DNA of 64,000 nt, taken from Ascaphus truei. Lineage: Eukaryota; Chordata; Amphibia; Anura; Ascaphidae. The position numbers and the translations under genes are program-made. The stretch lies in assembly GCA_036426205.1 (NCBI GenBank), contig CM071573.1, forward strand, positions 40,506,106 through 40,570,105. Direction: 5' to 3'. Each line of letters starts with the position of its first letter. Positions within the stretch are counted from its first letter, which is position 1. Shown here piece by piece: positions 37,410 to 47,820 of the stretch. Below the pieces are notes generated by a model, which ran no database searches, was not told the DNA's origin, and worked only from the letters and a program-made list of their open reading frames with translations.

Positions 37410-37691
37410 TTGGGCGCGAGATTGTCGGCGGGAAGCGCGGGGTTTACAGAGGCCCCGCGCGCTTCTTGAAGGCACTTAAATTATATGCCGGGGAAGCGGC
37501 GAAGACCTCTGTAAACTGCACTTACCTTGGCTCAGACGGCTCCTGGAGACATGTCGCCATGGCAACGCGAAGTCAAACGATGCAGCGGCGTCATGCCGCC
37601 CAGACGGCGGAGCTGAGGTAAGAGGTGGGCAGGGGGGGCACAGAGAGGGGAACCGGCAGGGGGCGCATGGAAAAAAGATTGCGCTCCCCTG
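37410..37691. mobile_element. hAT-type GC-rich MITE, copy 1 of a tandem pair
   Basis: The right end TTGCGCTCCCCTG matches the family. The left end TTGGGCGCGA is mutated. TCCTGAGG (37402-37409) and TCCTAAGG (37692-37699) are the target copies. It holds GTCGCCATGGCAAC at 37553-37566. Confidence 0.6.
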
Positions 37692-37712
37692 TCCTAAGGT
37701 ATGCTCCTAAGG

Positions 37713-38057
37713 CAGGGGCGCGCAAACTTTTTTTGCGGCACCCCCTCCCCTCCTGCCTTACCTCCGTTGGCTGCCCCCCTCCTTACCTCGCACAGCATCA
37801 AAAGACGCTGCAGAGTCGTTATTTGACGTCACGTTACCAGGGCAACCGTGACATCACATGACCCCGTGGCATCATTTGATGCCGCGTTGCCATGGTCACG
37901 CGTCCTGAAGCCGGCAGAATCCCGGTAAGTAGGAGGTTACAGAGGCCTCGCGCGGTCACCCGGCATTTCATTTAAATGCCTTGGGGAAGAGTGTGGGATC
38001 TCTGCAAACGCCTGCACCCCAAAAAAAAACTTGCGACCCCCAGTTTGCATACCGCTG
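37713..38057. mobile_element. hAT-type GC-rich MITE, copy 2 of a tandem pair
   Basis: Ends are CAGGGGCGCGCAAAC and GTTTGCATACCGCTG. Target copies are TCCTAAGG (37705-37712) and TTCTAAGG (38058-38065). Inside, TGACGTCA (37824-37831) sits one base before GTTACCAGGGCAAC, and GTTGCCATGGTCAC lies at 37886-37899. Confidence 0.75.
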
Positions 38058-38727
38058 TTCTAAGGTATGCTACTGCGGTATGCTCCTACGGTATGCTCCT
38101 GCGGTATGCTCCTGCTCTGTGGATTGCAGGAGTTTATTATCCTAGCATGAAGAACTTATGGGTTTCACAATGAAGGTGGTGAGAGGTAAGTATGGGGATC
38201 TTGTGTTAAAAATAATATTGAACATTTATTTGAGGGTCTAACCAGGGCAGATTGGAGGGGTTAATACCTCCTGGTCCGGTGCTCAAAAATTTACCCCCAG
38301 CAGAGTGAACCGAATTAAAGTGGTACAGATCACTTGTACATTCAGCAGGAGTATTGATTATGTATATATATCATGACCTGTCCATATCAATTAGAGCACT
38401 GTGAGTTTTAACTTGTCCTGATGTCCGAATGAATCTAGGAAGCCTGATGCTGCACTGGTGTGCAACTCAGAGCTCCCACTTCAATCGGCTCTTAGGATTC
38501 AAATACGCATAAGATCCCACTGGCATAAGCTTCAATGCACCATAATGTGGAAAGTGTTTTAACTCACGGTCTCGTTGGACGAAGCCCCCGCTGTGCGTGT
38601 TCCCATGCGCTGATAGCAGAGTAGAGTGGTTCCCACGGTGAGAAGAAATGCCAGTGCACAGCAATACAAAGGTAGAACGGGATGACCAAAAAATTAAGTG
38701 TTTATTGAAGCTTGGCAAACATATGAA

Positions 38728-38925
38728 ATGGTACCAAATTTCCTAGATACAGGCCCCGTTATGGGGTGCCGGTATCGCCTATGCATGGAAATGTCTCGCG
38801 TCACGTGATCGGGACATTTCCATGCATATGAGATACCGGCACCCCATAACAGGGCCTCTATCTCGGGCAGCAGGGGGTCCACAGACCAGAAATCAATGCG
38901 GTTCAGCTCTGGAGACCCCCGGCTA
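38728..38925. mobile_element. MITE with hairpin ends, copy 3 (internal foldback)
   Basis: TTATGGGGTGCCGGTATCGC...CATGGAAATGTC pairs with GACATTTCCATGCATATGAG...GGCACCCCATAA, followed by the end hairpin GGGGTCCACAGACCAGAAAT...AGCTCTGGAGACCCC. Confidence 0.75.
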
Positions 38926-39279
38926 TATTACTGTAAAGTTTAAAATTAAATAAAACCCCCGCGATCGCCTGTGAAAGGCGCGCAGTTAGAGTGACTGATT
39001 CAGCCCTCTTACTGCGCGTCTCTTACAGACAGGCAGACCCTGGTAGGACTCACACTGCAGGGACCCTGCTGTGTTAATCCGATGGGCCATTATGTCTGCA
39101 ACAGAACATCTCGCAACACCACGTGGCATAATGCAGGATTTACCCAGGTAAATGTTCGAATAACGGCCGCTGCATCTGTAGCTCTAAATCTATCAGTCTA
39201 TAATAGGCTCTATACTGTATCTCTCTCGTTCCTTCAAACTCGTATCCTTTACCCAAAATATCCCACTTCTCTTTAGCAC

Positions 39280-39660
39280 TATGGGGCCTAATCTATAAAC
39301 TTCGATGAGAAACTCAGAGGTTTTGGGGCACTTTCCGAACGATTTGGCAAGTTCGCCATTCATAAAGCATAAATACATAAGCAATAATTCATAAATTACT
39401 TGCCAAACTCGTACAGGGAGTGCATTTTCCCGCGTGGTTTCGCTCCTGTCCAAACACATCGGGGCCTATTCTAGTAACTTCGATAACAATGTGGCATGCT
39501 CCCACCGAACGGTTTGTTATTTGTGTTATCACGGTATTCAGAAAGAATCTGAAACCATCAGAAACCGTGAGGTAGGGAAATGCCAATACCACTCGGCATA
39601 GCAGCAATGTGATATCAGCCTCTCCCAAAGTTCTCCCTGCATGATCTGGCCGCAGTCTGT
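39280..39660. mobile_element. Degraded MITE with two related halves
   Basis: GGGGCCTAATCTATAAACTT...CGAT (39283) recurs as GGGGCCTATTCTAGTAACTT...CGAT (39463). No flanking duplication was recognised. Confidence 0.45.
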
Positions 39661-39755
39661 AAGAGCTGCATAGACAGCTGCACAGAGAGAGCCGCCTCTC
39701 CCTGCTCTCACAGGCGATCGTAGTGTTTTTATTTAAATTTGAATACTAGTGTGCG

Positions 39756-39985
39756 GGAGCAGGGGGTCTCTGGAGCTGAACTGCATCGATTTCAGCCCCG
39801 GGGATACCCTGCTTCCTGAGTTACAGGCCCCGGTATGGGATGCCGGTATCCCCCAGCAAAGTTTCAATCTCCTGCGTCACGTGACCGGGACTTTTAAATG
39901 CATAGGAGATACCGGCATCCCATACCGGGTCCTGTAATCTGTGAAGCAGAGGGACACCGGAACCCGAAATTAATGTGGTTCATTA
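39756..39985. mobile_element. MITE with hairpin ends, copy 4
   Basis: AGCAGGGGGTCTCTGGAGCT opens. Inside, GTATGGGATGCCGGTATCCC pairs with GATACCGGCATCCCATACCG. Both end hairpins are recognisable. Confidence 0.75.
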
Positions 39986-40388
39986 AGAATCACGCACACG
40001 TCTTCCCTGCACCTATAACCACACAAACACACCTCCTGCCCACACCAAGAAAAACACACACACCTCCCCCACCACAAAATAAAAACCAAACCTCTCATCA
40101 GGAAGAGCACACACCTCCCCCACCAAGAAAAAAAACAGGCGGATGCGGAAGTTAGGCCTGACTTCCGGGCGGGCCCAGCATCCTGCAGCGGAGGAGGTAG
40201 TAGTGGAAGCCGGGCCACAGTTGGGGACTAAAACGTCTCATATGTTCCAGTTTTCAAATTGCTGCTCCAAGAGGTTTGGGGTGGCAATTTCAAGACCGGT
40301 ACAAATGAGACGTTTTACTCACCTTTTCGGAACACCTCGACAAGGGCATTAAAAGCGATCAAACCGGTACATGTGGTCACTTTAAGTT

Positions 40389-40434
40389 GAACCCTAAAAA
40401 CCCTAACCTCTAACACTAACGCCTAACCCTGCGG
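40389..40434. repeat. Degenerate CCCTAA-like tract
   Basis: AACCCTAAAAACCCTAACCT then CTAACACTAACGCCTAACCC resembles a decayed telomere-type repeat inside an unidentified repeat (40230-40640). Confidence 0.5.
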
Positions 40435-40639
40435 CAAAATGGAATTACCGTGGTGAATTGTCCCACAGCAGCGGCCAAACAACAGTGGCTAATTGTACCA
40501 TTCCTGATATAAACGTTTTCCTGGGTCACACGGCACGAACCGATACTGGCATCTCTTGCCCTCTTGGAAACCTTGTCTAACAGTTTAAACCCAAATCCAT
40601 GGTAGCACCCACACAGAACATCCACACTACAAAAAAGTG

Positions 40640-41770
40640 AGAGCGAGTTACACCTTTCCTATATATATATTTAAATTATTGACTAGCAGACTGATATTCA
40701 CTGCCTGTACATGTTTGTTATGAAACCACGAGAAACAGATCATTACTGCAGGAAATCTAGTACAGGCCACTAATTGGTATGCAAATAATTTGAAGCTCAG
40801 CTCAAAAATAATTGCATTGAAAGGTAATTAAAACATCTTCAAGTTAGAATTTGTTGAAAAAACATGGACACTCAGCCTGCTGTTCATTGTAAAGATTGTC
40901 TCACTGCCTTATAACAATGTTTCATTCAGTGCTAGAGGATACACCATTTTGTAGCACAGCAAAGTAGCCTTTTCAACAAATAGAAGTTGTGTTGCACATA
41001 TAGTGCATATCTTTGCTTACATCATTTGCATTTCAAAACGTCTCCTACGAGGTTGGAATAGGTTAAGTAAATATTTTCATGTTATACTGTAGGAGAAGGA
41101 TTAATATTGTGAGTGAAAGTCTGCAAAATACAATCAAAGAGCTTCCTACCGAGTTATGGATTTACCCTCATGTTTATGAAAATTGGCAAATATTAAAAAG
41201 GCATATTTGCTACATTTAAATTGTCTGTATTGTGGGCTTGAGTTGAAATGTAACACATGCTGAGTTTAATTTCCTTTCCAGGATTGGAACTTTATCATAT
41301 TGGTATAAAGACAGAGAGGTACATGTTTTACAGCAGTAGCTAGTTGGGTTTCTTGGAAACTGACACATGCTTAGCCATCAACATACAACTAAACTAGAAA
41401 CTGGATTATTACAAGACACAAGATGAGATCGCATGTCCAGTTTTCATTTGTTCAACGGCTAGCTAGCTAAACCCTGCTAAATGTTTGATATTTGCTTCTA
41501 CTAAGAGCAGCTAGATGGTAGTTCCACTATCTGCTGGCATTCTAGGTACAAACAAGTCATTAGCAGTAAGTCACGGGCAACATGACTGTGTGGGCCTGAC
41601 CTCTACTGGATAGTATACAGAGTGGGTACAAGGGGTCAGGAGGTAAGGGATGGAGTGTCAGGGGGGATTGTGTGTAAGAGGCGGGATTTTGCTACTCATC
41701 TCGTGGCAGTAGGAAGAAGTGGTCCCACCTTCCTTCCCGGCGTTATTGTTAGTTGTTGGTGAATTTCTTG
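40640..41770. other. Intergenic: nothing recognised
   Basis: AT-rich sequence with no convincing frame or repeat. Confidence 0.4.
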
Positions 41771-41775
41771 ATTGT

Positions 41776-41834
41776 TATGTATGTATGTATGTATGTATGT
41801 ATGTATGGATGATGTATATATATATATATATAAT
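41776..41834. repeat. Microsatellite (ATGT)n and (TA)n
   Basis: About seven ATGT/TATG units, then a run of TA units. Confidence 0.9.
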
Positions 41835-41861
41835 ATATAAAAAAATATAATCAAAAAATAA

Positions 41862-42050
41862 AATAGATGATACCGTCTGTGGCTAACGAAATGCTTTTAT
41901 TTGTGCGAGCTTTTGAGATACACTGATCTCTTCTTCCGGTGATGTTACAATGCATTGTAACATCGCCGGAAGAAGAGATCAGTGTATCTCGAAAGCTCGC
42001 ACAAATAAAAGCATTTCGTTAGCACAGAACGGTATCATCTATTATTTTTT
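41862..42050. mobile_element. Foldback with a complete two-box motif in each arm
   Basis: AATAGATGATACCGTCTGTG...GATCTCTTCTTCCGG pairs with CCGGAAGAAGAGATCAGTGT...GGTATCATCTATTATT. The centre is TGTTACAATGCATTGTAACA. AATAAAAGC follows box 2. Confidence 0.85.
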
Positions 42051-42109
42051 GATTATTGAAGCTCGGTAACACGGTACTGATACCTCTACATGGATATATA
42101 AATATATAC

Positions 42110-42111
<2 letters not shown>

Positions 42112-42145
<34 letters not shown>
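42112..42145. repeat. (AT)n microsatellite
   Basis: About 15 AT units next to the 42.1 kb foldback. Confidence 0.9.
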
Positions 42146-42147
<2 letters not shown>

Positions 42148-42832
42148 CAAAAGCGCAAGCTCCATAGCACGTAACTGAGTAAAAAATAAGGTACATTTAT
42201 TTAAAAAATCAGCAACCCATAAGAATGTGCACTTACAGGATTTTAAACAGAACCATTCGTGGGAGAGAAATCTCTATTGTGGTCATCTGCAGTGGTAGGG
42301 TGAGTCCCAGGTTTGCAGAGTGGATGTAAACAGCCCAGGTTCACCATGAACTCCTATCCCAAATTGGCAGCAAGATAAAAAGGCATCCAATGCCTGCACG
42401 TCCTTTGCTCCCTCATACAATGGTTGCTAACACTTGAAATTACCGCCAGCCGGAGCGCAGGGAAGCCAGGGACTCCAAATACACCAACACAAACGCGATG
42501 ACGCCACAGCTCTGCGCGTTTCGTCACACTGAGGCGACTTCGTCAGGAGCAACCATTGTATGAGGGAGCAAAGGACGTGCAGGCATTGGATGCCTTTATA
42601 TCTTGCTGCCAATTTGGGGTACGAGTTCATGGTGAACCTGGGCTGTTTACATCCACTCTGCAAACCTGGGACTCACCCTACCACCGCAGATGACCACAAT
42701 AGAGATTTCTCTCCCACGAATGGTTCTGTTTAAAATCCTGTAAGTGCACATTCTTACCGTTTGCTGATTTTTTAAATAAATGTACCTTATTTTTTACTCA
42801 GTTACGTGCTATGGAGGTTGCGCTTTTGTTTG
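42146..42832. mobile_element. Foldback with about 285-base arms and two-box motif in the spacer
   Basis: Arms 42146-42428 and 42548-42832 are near-identical (AACAAAAGCGCAAGCTCCAT ... TACAATGGTTGCT). The 119-base spacer ends with GCGCGTTTCG (42514-42523) and CTTCGTCAGG (42538-42547); the right arm starts at the next base. Confidence 0.88.
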
Positions 42833-43235
42833 TTTTTTGTTCATAGATTCCAAAAGTGGTTGGCTATACTACTCCCCTTAAAGCTGCAAAGATGCTCCCT
42901 GGATCTTCTATTGGGACTATATTTCTCTCTGGATTTTTTGTTTGAGTAGAACATTCAATTTTGATTTTCCTTTTTTTTTCACTATCACGTTATGGTTTGT
43001 AGATATTATTAGGTTAAATTGTGGTAATTTTAATTTATTTTAATATTTTAAATATGTTATTATCATTTATCATTTATTAGGGTTATTTCACATCCTCTTT
43101 AGCGCTACTTAATTTTTGTGTTGCCTTTGATATATATATAATGTTAAAAAAAATTGGAAACAGCGTTGAATTAAGAATTGTTTAATTCTTTTAAAGAGGA
43201 ACAAAAATTTATATATGTATGTATATATAAACAAA

Positions 43236-43336
43236 AACGAATAGATGATACCGTTCTGTGGATTACGAAATGCTTTTATTTGTGCGAGCTTTCGAGATAC
43301 ACTAATCTCTTCTTCTGGCGGTGTTACAATGGATAA
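43236..43336 (-). repeat. Half copy of the 41.9 kb foldback with two-box motif
   Basis: AATAGATGATACCGTTCTGT...GCTTTCGAGATACACTAATC, TCTTCTTCTGG, then GTGTTACAATG; the second arm is missing. It shows that an unfolded form exists. Confidence 0.75.
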
Positions 43337-43384
43337 AGCAATAAAGCGTTTAACTAAAAAAACTTAGCATCTTGGAATGTAAGA

Positions 43385-43460
43385 GTATGTGTGTATGTAA
43401 ATATACATTTATAAAGTGCCCACAGTGTATACAGCGCTTTACAAAAGGTGTGTGTGGAGT
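43385..43460 (-). repeat. LINE/SINE 3' tail fragment
   Basis: ACATTTATAAAGTGCCCACA and CAGCGCTTTACAAAAGG match the reversed L2-like tail. Confidence 0.5.
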
Positions 43461-43561
43461 GGCAGTGTATACCAATGGTGTCGATAGGAGTAGAAATGTA
43501 AAAGGGTGTTGCAATACTATTAGTGTGTGTAGATACTATGTGGTCCCTATTGGTATATAGG

Positions 43562-44285
43562 TGTAACAGGGTATGTCTATTCTGCATGTCTTTCCCCCTT
43601 GTTATGTAAGTTCCTGCTAGCTGCAGGCTGTGACAGGTTAATTATGTGGGTTTGTGATCCCCCCTAGATGCTCCTCTCTGGTGGACAAAAGTGAGGTGGT
43701 GACTCGTGGCCTGTGTCAGCCTATCAGGGATAGGTATAGACCATGAGCCCACCTCTTCTGCTTCCTGATGAGGGGCAGTGCCAAATTTAGTCAGTCCTGG
43801 TATGGAGGAATTAGAGACCAGTAGAGCTGTGAGTCTCTCCCATCAGGGATGAGCGTACTCACCCCCGGCCCTTGGGGATGGGGGAACATCTGATTGAAAT
43901 CCAGCATATGCTCTGTACTATCTGGGGCAAGCATCATCCAGAGGCCTGGAGCCTCTGAGACCCGCATCGCTGTATGTAGAACATCTGCAGTGATGGCCAG
44001 AAATAAAAGACCCTCGTTCATCATACTCCTGTCTAAGTGTCAGTCCCTGGGCAGGAGGGAAGAAGTGTGCAATAGTGGGGACTGATCTCTGGACATCCTG
44101 GAGCCCACTACGGCTGGAGGCACTAACACCATGAGAAGAACTGAAGCCTGTCCTGATCTCCATACCACCGCAGATCAGCTCTCCTGACCCTAACAAGTAC
44201 TCGCACCACACCCTAGGTAGCAGAAGCTGTATATCTCCCACTGGGGGGTGGGGGGGGGGGGGGGAGGGGGGGAAACAGTGCTACA
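43562..44285 (+). mobile_element. Solo LTR with TAGG target duplication
   Basis: Ends TGTAACAGGG and CAGTGCTACA, with TAGG at 43558-43561 and 44286-44289. A polyA signal AAATAAAAG lies at 44001. A poly-G tract (44243-44272) lies near the right end. No coding region is attached. Confidence 0.75.
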
Positions 44286-44407
44286 TAGGGATGGAAGATG
44301 TGGAATGTGATTTGCCACAGCTTGGTGGGGCGGTTGTTTCAGTATACAGACTGGGCCCATAAATATGTATACTAGCCACGTAGGGCCACTGATGTGGGCT
44401 GACTAAC

Positions 44408-45174
44408 TGTAAGGAATCGGGGGACACGCTCTCTACAGCAGGTCCTGTTGCCCCGGCTCCCAGCACTGCTGCACGCTCCGTGCGTTCTCCCCGCCGGCTT
44501 CTTACCTGCTCCGGTCGAGCGAGGCTCTTCTCCTCCACGGTGCATGCCACCTCCTCCCACACGCTGCCGGGGCATGCACGCGGGAACGCGCGGACCCGAT
44601 CTCATTTGCCGTCCTCCCCCATGCCTGGCTCCACTCCCATCAGCTGCAGGCAATATCCACCACTGGCTCCCAGGTCAGGCATCTGAGCCTATCCCTGGGG
44701 CTGCTCATTCATGCCCCCGCTCCGCCTCTTACTCCCTTTGGTCCACCTACATATATAATCCCAGTCTGCCCTCTCCTTCCTCGCACTGCATAGTTTCTTG
44801 TGGCCCTTGCTGTACGGAGTTCTATGCCTGGCTCTCGTGTCTTGCAGCTCTCGCTCCAGTCCCTGCCCTTGTATGCTACCCTTGGATTTGATCTCGGCTC
44901 TCGTTAGGCTTCGTGTACCTCGCTACCCCCTGGATTCGGCTTTGGACCTCACTACGCTGCTCTCTCCTGTCCTTGACCTACGGCTTTCGGATCTCTACAC
45001 TCGGACCTCTGGCGCCCCGGACGCGGCAAGTATCTGGCTAACCCTTTTCTCACCAGACCCGGCAATGCACCCTACCACACTCCGGACATGCCCTCACTGC
45101 TGTGGGTGCATGTTATACCCTTACCCACCTCAGTACTGGGGACTGGCCAGCTCTGCGGGCAGTTCAGCGTTACA
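44408..45174 (+). mobile_element. Solo LTR with CTAAC target duplication
   Basis: Ends TGTAAGGAATC and CAGCGTTACA, flanked by CTAAC (44403-44407 and 45175-45179). A TATA box, ACATATATAATCCC, lies near 44750, followed by a C/T-rich leader. The open frames in it are composition artefacts. It begins only about 120 bases after the preceding LTR, and a hAT MITE sits at its right edge. Confidence 0.8.
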
Positions 45175-45180
45175 CTAACC

Positions 45181-45473
45181 CAGGGGTGCGCAAACTGGGG
45201 GGTGCAAGAATTTCTTGGAGGGGGCGCGGTGATTACAGAGGCCTCGCGCTCTTCCCCAAGGCATTTAATTAAATGTCAGGAGGCATGAGACCTCTGTAAC
45301 TCCTTTACCTGCTCTCTGTCGGCTCTTCCGCAACGCATCGTCATGGCACTGCGGGGTTATGGCACGTTACATGCCCCACGGCGCCATTTGATGCCGAGTC
45401 CTTGGAGAGGGGGGGCACGAACACTGCAGCTGCCTGGCAGGGGGGCGCAGCTCAGGAAGTTTGCGCACCCCTG
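45181..45473. mobile_element. hAT-type GC-rich MITE beside an LTR
   Basis: Termini CAGGGGTGCGCAAACT and AGTTTGCGCACCCCTG are perfect inverted repeats. The target copies are CACTAACC (45173-45180) and CTCTAACC (45474-45481). It inserted exactly at the right end of the solo LTR at 44408-45174. Confidence 0.8.
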
Positions 45474-45783
45474 CTCTAACCCACAATTCAGATACAATGT
45501 TGCGATCTTGTGATCGTTACAACTTGTGGTTTGGCACAGTTTCAATTAGCAGTCTAGATGATTTGTATAAGTGTCTGTGAGTTTTCTGAATTAGGTTTGT
45601 TATGTGATGTAGTGCCCCATTCTATAGCCATCTCCTGCTTTTTAATGCTTCCCGTCTGCAAGGCTTCCGTAGCATTCACCTGGTCTCACACGATCAGACT
45701 ATTCAGGTGTTCGCTGGCACGAAATTACCTTTCAACACTGGGGTGGCTATTTAAGGGGAAGCTTTTAGAACACTGGTCACTCT

Positions 45784-45818
45784 TTGATAAAGCGCCTTAG
45801 TGGTGAGAAACGCGTCAG
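45784..45818 (+). repeat. Two-box motif, single
   Basis: TTGATAAAG, CGCCTTAGTGGTGA, GAAACGCGTCAGAGG on the + strand. Confidence 0.65.
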
Positions 45819-46530
45819 AGGACCTTTTCTGTCAGCTTGATTTTTGCTATTATGCACGACAAATCATTTAATTTTACCTCCAGCCCTGACTTTTTCTGTT
45901 GTGCTCTCCTGCTGCCGCCTTCTAGGTGGAATGAAGCTTTGCAAGAGACGCGTCTGTCGGCTGCCAGCAGGGGGCTTCACAACCCATAACAACGCTGGGG
46001 CTCTCGACATGGTACAGGACAGTCTGGGGTTAAGTATAATTGCTGTTGTACAATTAATAAAAGCTGTGACCTTATTCCTCCAGCTGTAGCGGACGTCACT
46101 TACCACAGGAACGCCGGGGGCTCCCGAACATGTTTCGGAGCAGTCTGGGGCCGTATTCCTCCAGCAGGGTGTCAGCTGTCTATGTTCCTTAGTAGCGGCC
46201 TATCGGGCCTACCCCAGTCGTGTCTGACCAATGTCAAATTCATTACAATACTGCTGTCAGCACTGACAAATTGCTGGTTTGCCAATTAATAGTCACTCAG
46301 CAAATGGGAAGTTTCTAGCAAAAAAAAACCTAGAAGGAAATGATCACAATATTTATTCATTCTAAAACTATTTTTGTAGTAACAGAATTAAAGCATCCAG
46401 ATCCTGTATTTTTTACAAGGAAGACTTATTGGCAGTGTTCATTTGTGATAAACGTTTCTCATTGGTTATCGTTAATGAATTTGAAAAGGTTGAGAGATTT
46501 TACACGTGTGCATTTAAAATAAGCTCACTT

Positions 46531-46615
46531 TGACACAGACAGACGCAGCACAGGTACAGACAGACGCAGCACAGGTACAGACAGAAGCAGCACAGGTACA
46601 GACAGAAGCAGCTTC
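46531..46615. repeat. Tandem repeat, about four 21-base units
   Basis: The unit ACAGACAGACGCAGCACAGGT is repeated about four times, with AAG for ACG in the last two. It gives an apparent frame of TDAAQVQ repeats that is not a gene. Confidence 0.8.
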
Positions 46616-46658
46616 AGTTTCTGCAGTACAGTACTGTAGAAGCCGCTCAGCCAATGAT

Positions 46659-46755
46659 AGTTTTAATTTTTTCGTGTTTATTACACAGTATACTGTACTG
46701 TATATAGTTTTAATTTTTTCGTGTTTATTACACAGTATACTGTACTGTATATAAA
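46659..46755. repeat. Direct duplication of a 48-base unit
   Basis: AGTTTTAATTTTTTCGTGTT followed by TATTACACAGTATACTGTAC and TGTATAT occurs twice in a row. The reverse strand of each unit holds AATAAA. Confidence 0.75.
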
Positions 46756-46872
46756 AAAGTATTGTATAGTATACTGTACGGCCGGAAAACATCAGCATAC
46801 TGTTTGAGGTACAGTATTCTATCCTAATCAATAACAACGGCAACTAAACTGTAGACTCCGGTACGTGGGTTT

Positions 46873-46955
46873 TTAAATCCGATTCAGCAATGTGCAGGCA
46901 TTGTTACACAAAGCGATATTATCCATCGAAATCCCTCCATTAGCCGTTTTCTTTT
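46873..46955 (-). other. Possible second exon of the forkhead locus
   Basis: On the - strand the forkhead frame ends at CTATG/GTGAGT, a good donor (47237). About 280 bases further lies a strong acceptor, CTTTTTGTTTTTCCTCAG, followed by 83 bases that can be read as KKTANGGISMDNIALCNNAC then TLLNRI and TAA. The phase needed (1) does not match the tail frame of the first exon (2), so joining would give a stop unless another indel is present. AATAAA sites follow on the - strand near 46724 and 46676. Tentative. Confidence 0.25.
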
Positions 46956-47233
46956 CTGAGGAAAAACAAAAAGAAAAGCTTTACTGTAATGGTCAGCCCC
47001 CTAAAGAAGTTCCCAGCCAGTCCCACCAATAATTTTCTCGGGGGGCGTCTCCTGTTAACATGCGCATGCGCCTAGCGTTCCACCAATTGTTCAGTTTCTG
47101 CAGTACAGTACTGTAGAAGCCGCTCAGCCAATGATATTGCTTACAGGAGAATCGCTTGACTTTTGAATCGCACCGATATTGATACTGTATTGTCAAAATA
47201 AAAAAAACACAGAAAATAATACGGCAACAATAC

Positions 47234-47820
47234 TCACCATAGAATTTTTGATTCAGCTGGCGCCGGCGCCGGTCCACTGCCAGTCCAGCGTTCTTGATCA
47301 TCCACGTCGATAGTTTGCAGCGGGACTAGTCCACCTGTAGTCAGCTGATGAGGCTGGAAATTGCTTAGGTACATGCAAGCTTGATCGAAACTGCACGCGA
47401 AATCCGGCTCAGGCTCAGGGTTGTCACTGACGGCAGGACGTCATTGGAAGCCGGTGCTGGTGCATTGCTTGGCAGCGACTGTCGTTTCTTAGTTGGTTTT
47501 AGCACGACCCTTCGCCTTTTGCCGTCATCATGATCATGATCATAGATACAGGAAAAAGCCGGTGATACACACCAATACCCTCCAACAAATTGTGGCTCAA
47601 TACGATAAATACAGGGATCGCTACATAACCTTTTCCTTATTGCACGCTTCCACGTATGAGGAGTAGGCGAAAATTTGTAAAAGTCATAGTTTTCGACAAA
47701 ATACTAATAAATTTGAACAACTGTTGCCATCTTATCCTCTGTTGCATTGATCGCGGCCCATATCAAATACGCGTAACTTCTGTCGGGTTTTTGGAAAGCG
47801 GGCTGCACTTGAACACTCAT
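47234..47820 (-). pseudogene. Divergent forkhead (winged-helix) coding sequence, broken
   Basis: From the ATG at 47820 (context CCGCCCGCCATGA) one frame runs 132 codons with a single TAG at 47704-47706 (codon 39). The protein has a forkhead layout: KPDRSYAYLIWAAINATEDK (helix 1), MATVVQIY-stop-YF (helix 2; the stop sits where FOX proteins have IYxYF), FVENYDFYK, TWKRAIRKRLCSD (recognition helix), then GGYWCVSPAF (wing 1/strand 3). A basic KRRR...KPTKKR stretch follows, as in FOX nuclear signals. Near 47427 the coding signal shifts frame and continues as an acidic, Pro-rich tail (PEPEPDFACSFDQACMYLSN ... ESKILW) to TGA at 47234-47236. One nonsense change and one frameshift in about 195 codons point to recent loss. 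FOX class cannot be assigned. The sequence could be a dead copy of an amphibian-specific FOX paralogue or part of a repeated element. Confidence 0.7.

Larger units (their letters stand above)
37396..38125. repeat. 13-base minisatellite split by two hAT insertions
   Basis: The unit TATGCTCCTGCGG (variants with A for C or G) appears before copy 1, between the two elements and four times after copy 2 (about 38066-38117). Confidence 0.7.
46615..47136. repeat. 45-base direct repeat pair (46615-46659 and 47092-47136)
   Basis: The block that starts CAGTTTCTGCAGTACAGTAC and ends GCTCAGCCAATGATA is present twice, 477 bases apart and identical by eye. Both copies lie downstream of the forkhead sequence on its own strand. 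They could be the ends of an insertion or a local duplication. Confidence 0.75.

Noticed and set aside
44448..45178. 147- and 126-codon Pro/Cys/Leu-rich frames
   Set aside because: Inside a solo LTR; base composition explains the lack of stops.
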